Positions 12,501-25,600 of a DNA stretch of 64,000 nt are shown here, piece by piece; the first letter of the stretch is position 1, and each line of letters begins with the position of its first letter. The position numbers were made by a program, and so were the translations under genes. Origin of the DNA: Balanoglossus misakiensis (taxonomy: Eukaryota; Hemichordata); NCBI GenBank assembly GCA_040954595.2, contig CM082577.2, positions 682,001 through 746,000 of the forward strand, given 5' to 3'. Below the pieces are notes generated by a model that saw only the letters and a list, made by a program, of their open reading frames with translations, was not told the DNA's origin and ran no database searches.

Positions 12501-15500
12501 CATCTCACCCACGGATCGGTGGTTTGAAGAATTGCCTTTTGAACGATTGGGGCCCTTCACCTTCTATGTTTACACTGTGTACTAAAATTAGCGGCTTGTC
12601 GATATAAGTTCAATGCCATGCTAATTAACCTTGAATCCCTCTGGTCCCAACCGAGACCAGGTTGCGTGGCACGTCCCTACGTTGCAGACAAAAAGCACCT
12701 CAGTTCGTTGAAATCGAACTTCAAGAAGGATTCCGACAGAAACTTGAACATGACCGCCAACTTGCGTCTGTCGCCACCCACGCACGCACCAAAATAGTTT
12801 ACAAATTGTGAAGAAGTAAAACGTGTAAATAACAAATAATTAACGTGCAATTTAAACCGCGGATTGAATTACCAATTAGTGCCAGGAGATATTGAAAGGT
12901 CGTACTTTACCGAAGCTGTGTTTTGTTAGGATGTGCAGCTGAGATAATTAAGAGAAAAAGTGTATTGTAGTCCCCAGAAAAGTGGTTTCCGACAGGAAAC
13001 TTCGAAGGCATGATAAATGGAGAAGGGCGATTGTGAAAAGACGCCGTGTCTATCGCAGCTGGCTGACTGCCATGTCCCGTGACGTCACAGCCACGGCGAC
13101 CAGAACCATTTGACACGATTTTAGTGTATTTGTCCTGTGGCCTGTCATCTTTTCAACATGATCTGTTCAAATACAGTCGATGAAAATTGGGAAAGTGGTC
13201 TGGTAGTGTGCTGCAGAAGGTCTTGTTCACGTCGAACGAGACACTTTCACTTCAATCCAATTGTAGCCTGACATTCAATCGTACTTGACTGTTGTAAAGA
13301 GTCTCCTTCACTGCATACTTGCCATAAGACCACCTGTTGATGTTGTAAGTGCCCATCGTTACGCGAGCAGACGTGTGCAACTGCCAGAAATTAAAACACA
13401 AAACATCTGGCGTGGAAATTTAACAGGCAAATACTACATTGCGCGCACACGTGTGCAAACACCATCTCGTCGGAATCACTGAAATCGAAAATATCAAACT
13501 TGAAGATAACCACAAAACCAAGAACAGACTTCTCCCTCTAGCCCGCGGTCTGTAACCCAATCCGTACCCTTCCCGCAACCCGAAATGACCGCAGTAAACT
13601 TGAAAAAGACGCGCACTGTACGATTAAACACGGTCCCATTAGATTAAGCCCATAAACGGCATCTCTCGTCTACTTATTAAACGATCATGCAAGTTACCAC
13701 TTCGCCGGCAGCTCTTTAGATAACGGAACTATATACTGTGATAGTCACCCCACCCCTATTGTGTGGATGTTGAGGAAAACTTTCAGGGTGCAGTTTAATC
13801 GCCCCTGAGCAGCGCTTTTCTCATGTAACCTAGATTTATGTCCGGGGTTGAAGTTTCTTGTCCGGTTTTCCCGTGTGACAGCAGGTCGGTGTAAACGCTA
13901 GACACTGCCAGAATGTGCTCGGGTCATTCTAAGGTGACTACTGCCACCCGAATGAATGAATGAAATGGTTGGTGAAGAGATGAGACATAAACGAGTTATT
14001 GGCAAAATCTCAAAACCAGAAGCCTTCACACTTCCTTAGTTCGCCGTTCTATCCTCCTTCGTAAAGTTCCTGGCCGGGTTACTGCATAGAATTAAACTGC
14101 TTTATTTCTCTTTGCGGTTTTGTCCTAAGGCTTACTTGCGATGATCAGACAAGGAGGTTATTTATCTTGCATTTGTAGTCCTACGTCAGGTATCAAAGGC
14201 GTTTTATTGCTCAGGTCAGAAGGGTCGCGGGGGTGCAAAGCTGCCGCGACGCCGCTCAGCGGTGTACAGTGTAAATGGACGGAGTGCGCGCTAAAAACAG
14301 ATGGGACTAAAACACACCCAAAATCGCTGCAAATTTGCGCCAATTGATTGTCCTCGTGTTAAATAAACTCAGACAATGCAGATTTTTTGGACTTGGAGTT
14401 TGGTTTTCGCAACCACCTGTCAGCGGTTGTGTGGTTTTGACAGCGTGTATAGAGCGAGACTGAGAATTGGGGGGGGGGGGACACACAAAACGACACTAAC
14501 TAGTACCTGGCCGATTGGCAGGGCTAACATTTGCCATTCATGTCACATAATAGCACTATTTTAAGACTAGTGACGACAGTCGTCACCGGATGAATAGGTC
14601 TCTGTACCTGACCAAGAAGCCGTGTATGATGTCCGATTTAACTGTTGAAGCTTTGATATGATAGTGGCAGGCCCTGTCTCAAAATTTTAGCGTCCCAAGT
14701 CTCCAAGCCACAAAAATGTCGATAATTATAATTTTGCCATGCTGCATGTCGGTGTTTCATTGACACTTCGTGTAACCAATTCCGATAGGGTTAGCGTGTA
14801 AGTGGTTCATTTTTTGTCCGAGTACAACCTGTGGTCATAAAATAGTCGAAAATGACACCTGGGAACTCGAGGTGACATGGCGCGTTGACGTTTTCGTTGT
14901 TTGTTTGCACACAACTTCTATGCGAAGTACTCTGAGCAACTTGGGCGGAGTGTACTACTGGAGAAATCTCAACAGCTATTACCCTGAAAAGAATGCTGAC
15001 CTTTCCTGGCCAGTGGCATGCAATCGCTCTTCCCTTGCTGCACTCTAAGGTCATACATTTTACCACATTGGCTTTATAACCGGTCGCCAGGGAGATAAGA
15101 TACCTTGTAATAATTTGTCGAAGACCGGGTCCTCGACAGTTACTTGGAAACCCAGCTAATGCGCGAGTGATCATATTTGGTAACCAGCCTTGATCTTTCC
15201 GGGCTGTGTGCGTAATCATGGCCGTTCGTTGAGCCCCCGGTTGATTGACACACGACAGTTTGGTCTCCACAGATTTTAAACAGAACTGAGATTTAATTAA
15301 GGCTCTTTACGAATAATTAGCGGTTAAAAGTCAACAAAAAACGTTCTAAGATGCAGCTATATACAATACATTAGTATCTCAAAAGTTGTATGTAATGGTC
15401 AAAACCACTTCGGTCCAATCTTTCAAATTTGTCCGTAAAAAAGAAATGCTCTGATAAACATATGTACACGTCGTTTGAAATTCTCATAACTTTGTCTGGT

Positions 15501-15944
15501 TTGGCGTGGCCCAAGGCCATTCGGCGGCTTTCAAAGTCCACCTTGATGAAATATGGTCTCATGTCTACACTGTCGACTGACCAGACCTCCTGTTCTACTG
15601 TACATCGACTCGACTGCAACTCAGGCTTAACAAAGTCACTTTAGAAACATGGAGTTTTTCCTTGACATGAGGAAAGTCTTAGCAAAGCATCATGTTATTC
15701 TTGGGTTAGCTTTTTTAGTGACGGCCTGACAATAGTTGTTTTGGGTTTTAACAGAGACAGGTAGTCTGAAGTGGACAATCCCTTCTTCATAGTTTGTGTT
15801 TAGGATTTCGCACCTTTTTTCCAACGTCCACAAATTCTGAACAGTTAAGTACATGATGGACACTTATGTAACGGCGCGTGTTAGCGTCCAGGATTAAAAC
15901 TTTCAAAAATAATGTTAGTTATCCTAGGATGCTTACGGATGCTT
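6525..15944. other. SLC38A10-like 3' UTR followed by gene-poor DNA
   Basis: No ORF here shows family resemblance, a credible Kozak start or splice partners. The stretch just after 6524 is presumably 3' UTR, but I found no convincing AATAAA near it, so the transcript end is not placed. Around 10,080-13,700 the base composition becomes richer in CG and CpG. Two palindromic CRE octamers occur there (10396, 13080), and an isolated TATA-like TATATAAAG occurs near 11,935. A run of 12 G occupies 14469-14480. Confidence 0.5.
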
Positions 15945-16727
15945 TCATGTGTCAAATATTTCCTGAAAGTTCGACTCTAATCTTTGTAAACGTTCCTCCA
16001 ACTTGTAAAGTCTCGTCTTCAGTGACTTATTTTCTTGTCGAAGTCGATCCACCTCCACAGTACACGTTTGACCCGCGATTGCCGGGCTCTTCCATGTCGG
16101 GTCACTGTCGGAAGTTTTCGAGACTGTCGACCGGTGTTCCGAATGAGTGTAATTGCGGTTGCCTGAAACCTTCACGTTATCCACGGTGACGTCATGTTGG
16201 CACACCGACCGCGTTTTACGGGATTTCTTCTCGTTTGTCGCTCCAGCATCTCGTTCCGTCGTTAGGTGCGCCGTAATGGTCACCGTGAAACTTTCGTCAT
16301 TTTCTCCGCTGGTTTGAGAAGTGTCGAGAAGTCCACCCAATGCCCCTTCGTCGCGGACACTGTCATCCTTTTGCATGCGAACTGTAACTTCAGGAACAGT
16401 TTTCTCCAAGACCTCCTCTTTTCCCGAAAGTTCACTCACTTTTGCCTCCAGCTCCTCATATTTTTGCATCAGTTTCGAAACTTCCACGTAGGCCAGGCTC
16501 AAGTCGCGTTCATCCGGACAGGTACCATCAAGCAAAGCAGGCACGGCAAAGGAAAACTTACAAGTGTCCGTCTTCTTACGAACGCGTAAAAACCTCGCGC
16601 AATTGTAGATATGCACCCGTGGACACGATGATGATGCCGAACACGTTACAATAGACAGGGTGGCGGCCATTAGAAGCCGCACGACCAGAACAGAAAAGCT
16701 TCTGTGCGAGCGCGTTGTCAGTGCCAT
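15945..16727 (-). CDS. Unrecognised secreted coiled-coil protein, intronless ORF
   Basis: ORF of 260 aa. I choose the ATG at 16727 over the in-frame upstream ATG at 16835 because its context (ACCATGG) is optimal and it begins a good signal peptide: basic TRSHR, then SVLVVRLLMAATLSIV. Mature sequence: a Cys-rich N-terminal segment (Cys at about 29, 35, 43, 56, 70, including CKFSFAVP and GTCPDE), a coiled coil at about 75-110, a Ser/Thr-rich polar middle with an NYT sequon, and a second Leu-heptad coil at about 226-260 ending at the stop. The Cys-F-x-(F/V)-P segment followed by a coiled coil recalls the N-termini of angiopoietin-like/fibrinogen-related or olfactomedin proteins, but no such C-terminal domain follows. 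No donor precedes the stop; one good donor-like site lies just after it. Function unknown. It could be a complete short protein or the first exon of a longer one with a misread end. Confidence 0.55.
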   Translation of the reverse strand: MALTTRSHRSFSVLVVRLLMAATLSIVTCSASSSCPRVHIYNCARFLRVRKKTDTCKFSFAVPALLDGTCPDERDLSLAYVEVSKLMQKYEELEAKVSELSGKEEVLEKTVPEVTVRMQKDDSVRDEGALGGLLDTSQTSGENDESFTVTITAHLTTERDAGATNEKKSRKTRSVCQHDVTVDNVKVSGNRNYTHSEHRSTVSKTSDSDPTWKSPAIAGQTCTVEVDRLRQENKSLKTRLYKLEERLQRLESNFQEIFDT

Positions 16728-18186
16728 GGTGACTCCGATACGAATGACCAACACGGCGCAGGTAGACTCAAATTTAAAGAGTGAGCGCATAAGCACCTCC
16801 TTTTGTGCTATGTTGCCATTATGGGATTTCGCCACTAAAATAAACAGACTTTACGCGGAGTATCACACGGGAAATTACCCATATCACAGAGATAGGTAGC
16901 CTTTGTCTACGAAGGACTCGACTTCCGGTACATGGCGATTGACCCTCTGCGCAGGTGGTTTATGAACATAATAGAAAACAGCACATGATTCAGTGTTTAC
17001 CGTTGCACTTTGAGATCCATTTGGTGTTCCAACCCAGACGCGAAGGTAGAGACAGGCGGGGAGACCTGACGTGTTCTCGCGTGGTTCTACACCACGAATG
17101 TACTAAAGGAAAAAAGTGAAAAGAGTGGGAAATCTTTGGTTCGCATTTTTTGCCTGCTTTCTAAAGTTAGCGAATTCTACCAGCCAACGTTCGTTTTAGA
17201 CCGGCGATGCGTGAAGTGGGACATGAAACGAAGGCTCCTTTTAAAGTCAAGCACGGCTATGAATGTTAATATTAACATAGTCCCTTTAAACATGTTAAAA
17301 TAGAACCAATAAAAACAACAACAGCAACCCCGCTCTCTCCTTTCTTCTTTATCATTGGAGCAAGTTATGGTAATGTACTGTTTTGACCTATCAGAGACGA
17401 TGCAAAAATCCGTACTTTATCCAGATAGTACGTCGTTCAAAATCTGACCACAGGAAGAGGTATGGCTTGCGGTTATATGCAGAAGGTCTCAAAGCGACAT
17501 TGAACAACCGACGTCAACAGATTAATCTATAAGTGAAAGATGAGCGCCAAAGCTTTAAAAAACAAGAAAGTATGCCAGGCTTTTCGGGATCAGGCAACTT
17601 CAAAGACGTGTATCGATGCCAACGACAACGTCGTTGATGTGTGTTTGTGAGCTGATCATCGTTTTTAATTCTTTGCTGTCATTTGCTTTTCTTCGGAAAG
17701 TAGTTCATCCCTTGTCTCGGTTTGAATTTGCGATATTTGGGCTAAATTCGTGTTTTTTGTCAATTTCTTCGCATAAAACATAGTAACTCAAAAGTGTATT
17801 AGTTGTATACTTGGAGTACAGCAAATCTGTTGATTTGGGTCCATTAATGCATAAAAACCGCATTTTATGTGACGTCACCTTCTCTCATCTAGACAGACAT
17901 GCTTTATAACGAGATCACCGTCTCCTACGTTGATGGGTTAGTCAAAAGCCAGTGTTACGCTCCGTCTTATTGCTTTCCAGAATACTTCAGTTGAAGTTAT
18001 CGAGTCTGCTAGTCTGCGTCCGGCTGACACACACTCATGCCACTTGACTTCCGAATTGAATCGGAACGCATGGCTTTATCATCTCTGTCATTTCCGAAAC
18101 GCGTATATCTGTAGGGAATGTAGAAAATTTAATTGAGTCAAATACTTCAAGCGAAAAAGGAGGCCAAGGGTGTGGGTGTTTAATAA

Positions 18187-18237
18187 CAGAGAGAGGGGGC
18201 GAGCTAGTAGCGAGAGAGAGGGGGGAGAGAGAGGGAT
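18187..18237. repeat. GA/G-rich low-complexity tract
   Basis: Runs of GAGA and GGGG with few interruptions. Confidence 0.85.
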
Positions 18238-19486
18238 TTTAACTATACTTGTGCACGGTAGCTAACATCTACACAACTGGAAGACATATTTTTCAGCAAA
18301 GTTGATGTTCTTCTATAAACGACTGTGTAGGTCTCGGAGGTGTCAGAACATAAAAGTGTGTGAACATTGTGCGCCGGTACATATTGTAGTGTAGAGAAAG
18401 AGCGAGTAACGTCGTGTTTTGTTCCTGCAATGACTGTTAAACTCTTTTTCTTTAGTTAGGGGTAAATCCTGCTTGCAGATCACGTATAGTGACGTAAGGG
18501 GTGAATTGAAGGGCTCTCCAACGATTAGAATGGGCAAGGAGTCTGCGCAGTGTCTCCAAACTATAGAAAAAAAACTTCTCACTTCGCAGAAAGAGTGAGA
18601 ACTTGCTCCCAACTAGGGAGACCTATGAGACGAGGTTTTCTAAATCGACTGTGAAATGACAGGTTTTGGTCTGCTTGTGCTAAAAGAAGATACCGGTGCA
18701 AATCTAAAGAAACGGTTCACCCCACCAACAAAAATGGGCCAGCGTTGTTGTTTTTTTGTTCAAAATTGACAGCAGGCTTCATTTTGCAATTGTCACGTGT
18801 TTTGTGTTCAGGTAGGGGCGGGGTTCACCTAAGAGCAGTGACCCTGCACTTGAGGTTTTGAAGAGACCTCGCAATTGCTAGCACTGCAGGATTGACTCCA
18901 ACCACTTCAAAAACGGTGACAGAGTTACTCCTCGTGAATAACCCCAGACTTGTCTGATTTACAACACAGCAATAGCAAAAGAGTGATGTCCCTCCTGTTA
19001 CTGAAAAGACATATTAACTGTCCTGGAAACATGACGTGTCAAAAAGCGTCTGTGTCCTTGGAGAAATTCAGTACATGTCCCGAGTCTCATTTTAAGGCTG
19101 ACTTGGGGCCTACTTCTTATTCTTATATATTATTTATGACGTTGTATACGACTGCGAACTGTTAGGATTGAACCTTCATTATTGTTTATGATCTTCAAGT
19201 GAGTGTGGGGGAATAAAGGTGGTCAAAGCGAGGCTGTGTACACACAGAACACGCCTTTATTTTAAGTTTCACAGGAAAATAATGAAATGGTGAGAACAGG
19301 ATCTCATAAGGTTTATATACCTTTCTCTCCGTGGTTTCTTTTATCTTTTGCGACATTCAATGGCTCTATTAAAGCCTGTTCCACTAAAGACATCATAATT
19401 GTTGTAGGTTTCCCGCCTTTGTCGACTGAGAGAGTGTTATAGAGCCGAGAGAAGTGAGTGGTGGAATCGTGTGAATAAAAGTTGCC

Positions 19487-19518
19487 TGATTGATTGATTG
19501 ATTGATCGACCGATCAAT
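19487..19518. repeat. Short (TGAT)n tract closed by an inverted GATC repeat
   Basis: Five TGAT units lead into ATTGATCGACCGATCAAT, which is self-complementary around a short centre. Confidence 0.8.
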
Positions 19519-22500
19519 TTATTAATATTTTTAACACAAGATAATGGAAGCCAACCAAGGGCGTTGCATGTCACGAATAAAACATACTGTTCTGCTGAGA
19601 CCAGGGGCGTACAAATGTCTCTACAAACATCTGAGAATCTCGGTGATAAGACCATGGACGACAAGGATGGCTGTTGCGGCGACTCTCATCAAAACAAAAA
19701 AGTGATTAATTGTACTTTGAATGTATGCGACTATAAATGCATAAGAAAGGGGCGTGCTGTTTTTATAAATTTCCTCAGGGCATTGTATTGAAGTATACCC
19801 TCATTTTACACGTGTCGGTTGGCCCGGTGTCGCCCGCGGGTGAATTAAGATAGCTTTATGATAACCGCCAACGACAACAGCTTTTTTATCTCTAATGTTT
19901 GTCCGCCGAAAATTAGATGGTCACTCTCGTGTGAGTTTAAATGTGGGTTCCCCGGCCGAGCACACAAAGCCTACGTGTATAGACGCACTCATGATCTGGG
20001 GGCCCTTTGGACAGTTATTCTATTGTGTTATGCTCATCCAGCAGAGCAACCAAACTGTAACACACAACGAGGATATTAGATAAGTAAATGAGGCCATAAA
20101 GACGACGATCTTTGCCTCAAATTGTATCTCCGGAACATTTTTTGCTTCGCGACTTTGCCCTGGGTGTAACGCTGACTGAAATAGACACACAAACTTGTTG
20201 ACGTTTGGTACCTACTCACTCCGTGGCAGGTAGCAATGTTGCTATGTTGTTTTTTGGTTGATAGGCACCGAACTGGTGCCAACCACGCACCCAGGTAGTC
20301 GACGAGACTGACCGTTGCTTTGTCCATATTTAGCCATCAGACGGTGTTTTCATTAACGTAGTTGTTCAGCTTCTGTGATCGGCTAAAAATAAACTTTGCG
20401 AATTGGCATTTCCGATAGGAAAACTTACTGCTCCACGCCGACCTCAAACTTTATATCAGTTAGAATTCTGTTTAAGAGAGGACAAGTTTTGTTGCCGAAG
20501 ATATGTAAAATGGTTCAATGCGAGTATCATTGAAGGTCCGCTGCAGCCCTTGATTTCAAAACTATGCTGAATGTTTTCATGGATGCTTAACCTCGGCCTC
20601 CTAACGTCACAAGTTTGCTCTGTTGGTCGAGTGATTGATTTGCAACCAAATGCATTACCGCCTAGTTGGACCATACTCTACATGGTTGGACGGATGGATT
20701 GCTAGCAAGATGGGCCCTGGCAAGCAAGCTAAGGGTCGTTGACCCGAACCCCTTCCTGCGCTGCCCGAATAAAGCCGAATGAATAATCAATATAACTTTT
20801 TGACGGATATTCAAATCGTTGTACTTACATGGCTTAGTTTTGTGCTCAATCGACATAGTTTCATACCGTCATTAATCAAATGATTTGTAACTTTGAATGG
20901 AATTTAACTGAAAGGAATATGAGATCCCATATCGCTATGGTAACATCAAAGTATAAAATTAACACAATCTTCCGCCTTACTACGAATGACCCGGAATTTC
21001 AGTACAAACTGTGGATTTCTTCGCTGACGTCATCGTAGCTTCGCGATGTTGATTCAACAAACGTTAATGCTCCTCTTTTCAAAAAATGCGATTTTTTTCT
21101 CTTCTGAAGTCCTTGTTTTACAATCAGTTCCTGGCGATAATCAGGTCACCAAGGTCACATTCTCTAACGGACGGCATCTTTTGTGTTAAATTGTTGAAAT
21201 GATAATTGGCGCATTGGAGGTAGACGGATCGATATTTGGCGTTATAGTTAGTTCAACTTACACTACGGTGTAATATTCGCAGAAAAATAAGACTATGCTT
21301 TCTTGGTATTAATTTCATACTGACTGGCAGATTTTTGCTAATTTCTTTATTCACCCTTGTGGATCAAAAGTAAAAACTGCCAAGTCATTAAATTGGTTAA
21401 AAAAGATTTATTGGAAGGTTAACCTGCGTATGTCTAGGTCACTTAATCTTGAGAATTTGAAATATTTATACGAGCCAGAAAAGTTCGAAGTTTAAAGATA
21501 AAACAGATCAAATTTGCACAAACAGGGTAGTGTACCGCAAAATAACTTCATGCTCACTCTTCTTAACTGTGAAAAGATGACCATTTTTGTAAATAGTCTC
21601 AGTCAAGTCCTCTAAGAGCCAATGCAATCGAAAAGAAAATTCTCTAAGACCAAGATGAAGTTGCAGTTTCATCACATGGACGAGAATGTTTGAATAATAA
21701 TATAATCCTTTTTTCCTTCGACGGTAAAATAACTGAATGATGACGTCATCGCAGAGTGTGGAATTTGGTCATTTAATTCTGCGATATCCGGCCGCGTGGG
21801 GGCGTCTTTGTGTAGTACATGTATTGTGTCTTCTTGCTTTTCTGTGCTGTAACAAGTATCATCATTCTGTTCTTTGCTCTTAAGCATCTTTTGATGGTCT
21901 TTCCATGAAATTTAGAAAACACAAAGGGAACGTGATTCCAGCGATGTAGTCAACAAAACCATAATTGAGGGGTTCATAGTCCGAATAGAAATGACAAAGA
22001 TGTGATCCCGTCCACGATTGTACACTACAGAAGTAATTTATGAAAATATGTTCCATAACTGCATGATTGCTGCTATATTTGTCATTGAACAATAAAGTCA
22101 GCTGACAGTTTGCGATCGTTTTTATTGCCTCGTAAAACGAAAGACGTTGAATTTTAGGCTGTAGAGGGCAGACCTCATGTGATTCAGTGAGTCAGTGTTT
22201 GGATGATGTCCCTGCACCAAAATCAGGTCTCCACAATATTTACACAAATGAGCAAGAAGTTATTTGGATGAGAATTCTAACAATCCAAAGGAAGAGCAAC
22301 TGCCACCGACATGATGGGTGTGTCTGTATATTGCGTCATTTGATCATGAACCAAGAGATGTTTATCAATGAAACAAAATACTAATGGATACTAATGTTAC
22401 AGAGTATGAAAATCACAACGAAAGAATATTGAAGTGCCCGACTCTTGATTTGAACTATTACTAAACCGATGATATAGGTAAAATGATAAGAAGCGTACAA

Positions 22501-22647
22501 GGTGAAACTTAATGGGTCTATAAAGTTAATCAAATACCTTTTTACGAGTTAAAGTCATGCCACTTCATGGCACGAGATTGCTGTACATTGTATTTTAATT
22601 AAGTGTCTGTATTTCTTTCTGTATCCGTTCATGAAAGTGTTCAAATT

Positions 22648-25600
22648 CCAATTTCGATATTTCGGAAAGTCGAAAAAATTATCATTTGTGGATGATTTTC
22701 ATGAGCTATAACCCATGATATTTTCAAAAAATGAAGAAATTTTGAAATTTCGGAAAGTCGAAAAATTGTCATTTGTGGATGATTTTCATGAGCTATAACC
22801 CATGATTTTTTCAAAAAATGAAGAAATTTTGAAATTTCGGAAAGTCGAAAAATTGTCATTTGTGGATGATTTTCATGAGCTATAACCCATGATATTTTCA
22901 AAAAATGAAGAAATTTTGAAATTTCGGAAAGTCGAAAAATTGTCATTTGTGGATGATTTTCATGAGCTATAACCCATGATTTTTTCAAAAAATGAAGAAA
23001 TTTTGAAATTTCGGAAAGTCGAAAAATTGTCATTTGTGGATGATTTTCATGAGCTATAACCCATGATTTTTTCAAAAAATGAAGAAATTTTGAAATTTCG
23101 GAAAGTCGAAAAATTGTCATTTGTGGATGATTTTCATGAGCTATAACCCATGATTTTGTTCAAAAAATGAAGAAATTTTGAAATTTCGGAAAGTCGAGAA
23201 ATTGTCATTTGTGGATGATTTTCATGAGCTATAACCCATGATATTTTCAAAAAATGAAGAAATTTTGAAATTTCGGAAAGTCGAAAAATTGTCATTTGTG
23301 GATGATTTTCATGAGCTATATTATATTAAACCCATGATTTTTTCAAAAAATGAAGAAATTTTGAAATTTCGGAAAGTCGAAAAATTGTCATTTGTGGATG
23401 ATTTTCATGAGCTATAACCCATGATTTTTTCAAAAAATGAAGAAATTTTGAAATTTCGGAAAGTCGAAAAATTGTCATTTGTGGATGATTTTCATGAGCT
23501 ATAACCCATGATTTTTTCAAAAAATGAAGAAATTTTGAAATTTCGGAAAGTCGAAAAATTGTCATTTGTGGATGATTTTCATGAGCTATAACCCATGATT
23601 TTTTTCAAAAAATGAAGAAATTTTGAAATTTCGGAAAGTCGAAAAATTGTCATTTGTGGATGATTTTCATGAGCTATAACCCATGATATTTTCAAAAAAT
23701 GAAGAAATTTTGAAATTTCGGAAAGTCGAAAAATTGTCATTTGTGGATGATTTTCATGAGCTATAACCCATGATTTTTTCAAAAAATAAAGAAATTTTGA
23801 AATTTCGGAAAGTCGAAAAATTGTCATTTGTGGATGATTTTCATGAGCTATAACCCATGATTTTTTCAAAAAATGAAGAAATTTTGAAATTTCGGAAAGT
23901 CGAAAAATTGTCATTTGTGGATGATTTTCATGAGCTATAACCCATGATTTTTTCAAAAAATGAAGAAATTTTGAAATTTCGCAAAGTCGAAAAATTGTCA
24001 TTTGTGGATGATTTTCATGAGCTATAACCCATGATATTTTCAAAAAATGAAGAAATTTTGAAATTTCGGAAAGTCGAAAAATTGTCATTTGTGGATGATT
24101 TTCATGACCTATAACCCATGATTTTTTCAAAAAATGAAGAAATTTTGAAATTTCGGAAAGTCGAAAAATTGTCATTTGTGGATGATTTTCATGAGCTATA
24201 ACCCATGATTTTTTCAAAAAATGAAGAAATTTTGAAATTTCGGAAAGTCGAAAAATTGTCATTTGTGGATGATTTTCATGAGCTATAACCCATGATTTTT
24301 TCAAAAAATGAAGAAATTTTGAAATTTCGGAAAGTCGAAAAATTGTCATTTGTGGATGATTTTCATGAGCTATAACCCATGATTTTTTCAAAAAATGAAG
24401 AAATTTTGAAATTTCGGAAAGTCGAAAAATTGTCATTTGTGGATGATTTTCATGAGCTATAACCCATGATTTTTTCAAAAAATGAAGAAATTTTGAAATT
24501 TCGGAAAGTCGAAAAATTGTCATTTGTGGATGATTTTCATGAGCTATAACCCATGATTTTTTCAAAAAATGAAGAAATTTTGAAATTTCGGAAAGTCGAA
24601 AAATTGTCATTTGTGGATGATTTTCATGAGCTATAACCCATGATATTTTCAAAAAATGAAGAAATTTTGAAATTTCGGAAAGTCGAAAAATTGTCATTTG
24701 TGGATGATTTTCATGAGCTATAACCCATGATATTTTCAAAAAATGAAGAAATTTTGAAATTTGGGAAAGTCGAAAAATTGTCATTTGTGGATGATTTTCA
24801 TGAGCTATAACCCATGATTTTTTCAAAAAATGAAGAAATTTTGAAATTTGGGAAAGTCGAAAAATTGTCATTTGTGGATGATTTTCATGAGCTATAACCC
24901 ATGATTTTTTCAAAAAATGAAGAAATTTTGAAATTTCGGAAAGTCGAAAAATTGTCATTTGTGGATGATTTTCATGAGCTATAACCCATGATTTTTTCAA
25001 AAAATGAAGACATTTTGAAATTTCGGAAAGTCGAAAAATTGTCATTTGTGGATGATTTTCATGAGCTATAACCCATGATTTTTTCAAAAAATGAAGAAAT
25101 TTTGAAATTTCGGAAAGTCGAAAAATTGTCATTTGTGGATGATTTTCATGAGCTATAACCCATGATTTTTTTCAAAAAATGAATAAATTTTGAAATTTCG
25201 GAAAGTCGAAAAATTGTCATTTGTGGATGATTTTCATGAGCTATAACCCATGATTTTTTTCAAAAAATGAATAAATTTTGAAATTTCGGAAAGTCGAAAA
25301 ATTGTCATTTCTGGATGATTTTCATGACCTATAACCCATGATATTTTCAAAAAATGAATAAATTTTGAAATTTCGGAAAGTCGAAAAATTGTCATTTGTG
25401 GATGATTTTCATGAGCTATAACCCATGATTTTTTCAAAAAATGAAGAAATTTTGAAATTTCGGAAAGTCGAAAAATTGTCATTTGTGGATGATTTTCATG
25501 AGCTATAACCCATGATTTTTTCAAAAAATGAAGAAATTTTGAAATTTCGGAAAGTCGAAAAATTGTCATTTGTGGATGATTTTCATGAGCTATAACCCAT

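Larger units (their letters stand above)
16728..22647. other. Gene-poor interval between the coiled-coil ORF and satellite array 1
   Basis: I see no supported gene. The interval contains three palindromic CRE octamers (17870, 21025, 21741), a GA-rich stretch at 18187-18237 and a short (ATTG)n tract at 19487-19518. Its left part probably includes the promoter of the minus-strand coiled-coil ORF. Confidence 0.5.

Noticed and set aside
14791-15270. Minus-strand 159-aa ORF
   Set aside because: No good start context, no domain or signal, no plausible splice partners; composition is like the surrounding non-coding DNA.
15371-15619. Minus-strand 82-aa ORF as a downstream exon of the coiled-coil gene
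   Set aside because: The coiled-coil ORF has no donor before its stop, and this ORF shows no fibrinogen, olfactomedin or other recognisable sequence.
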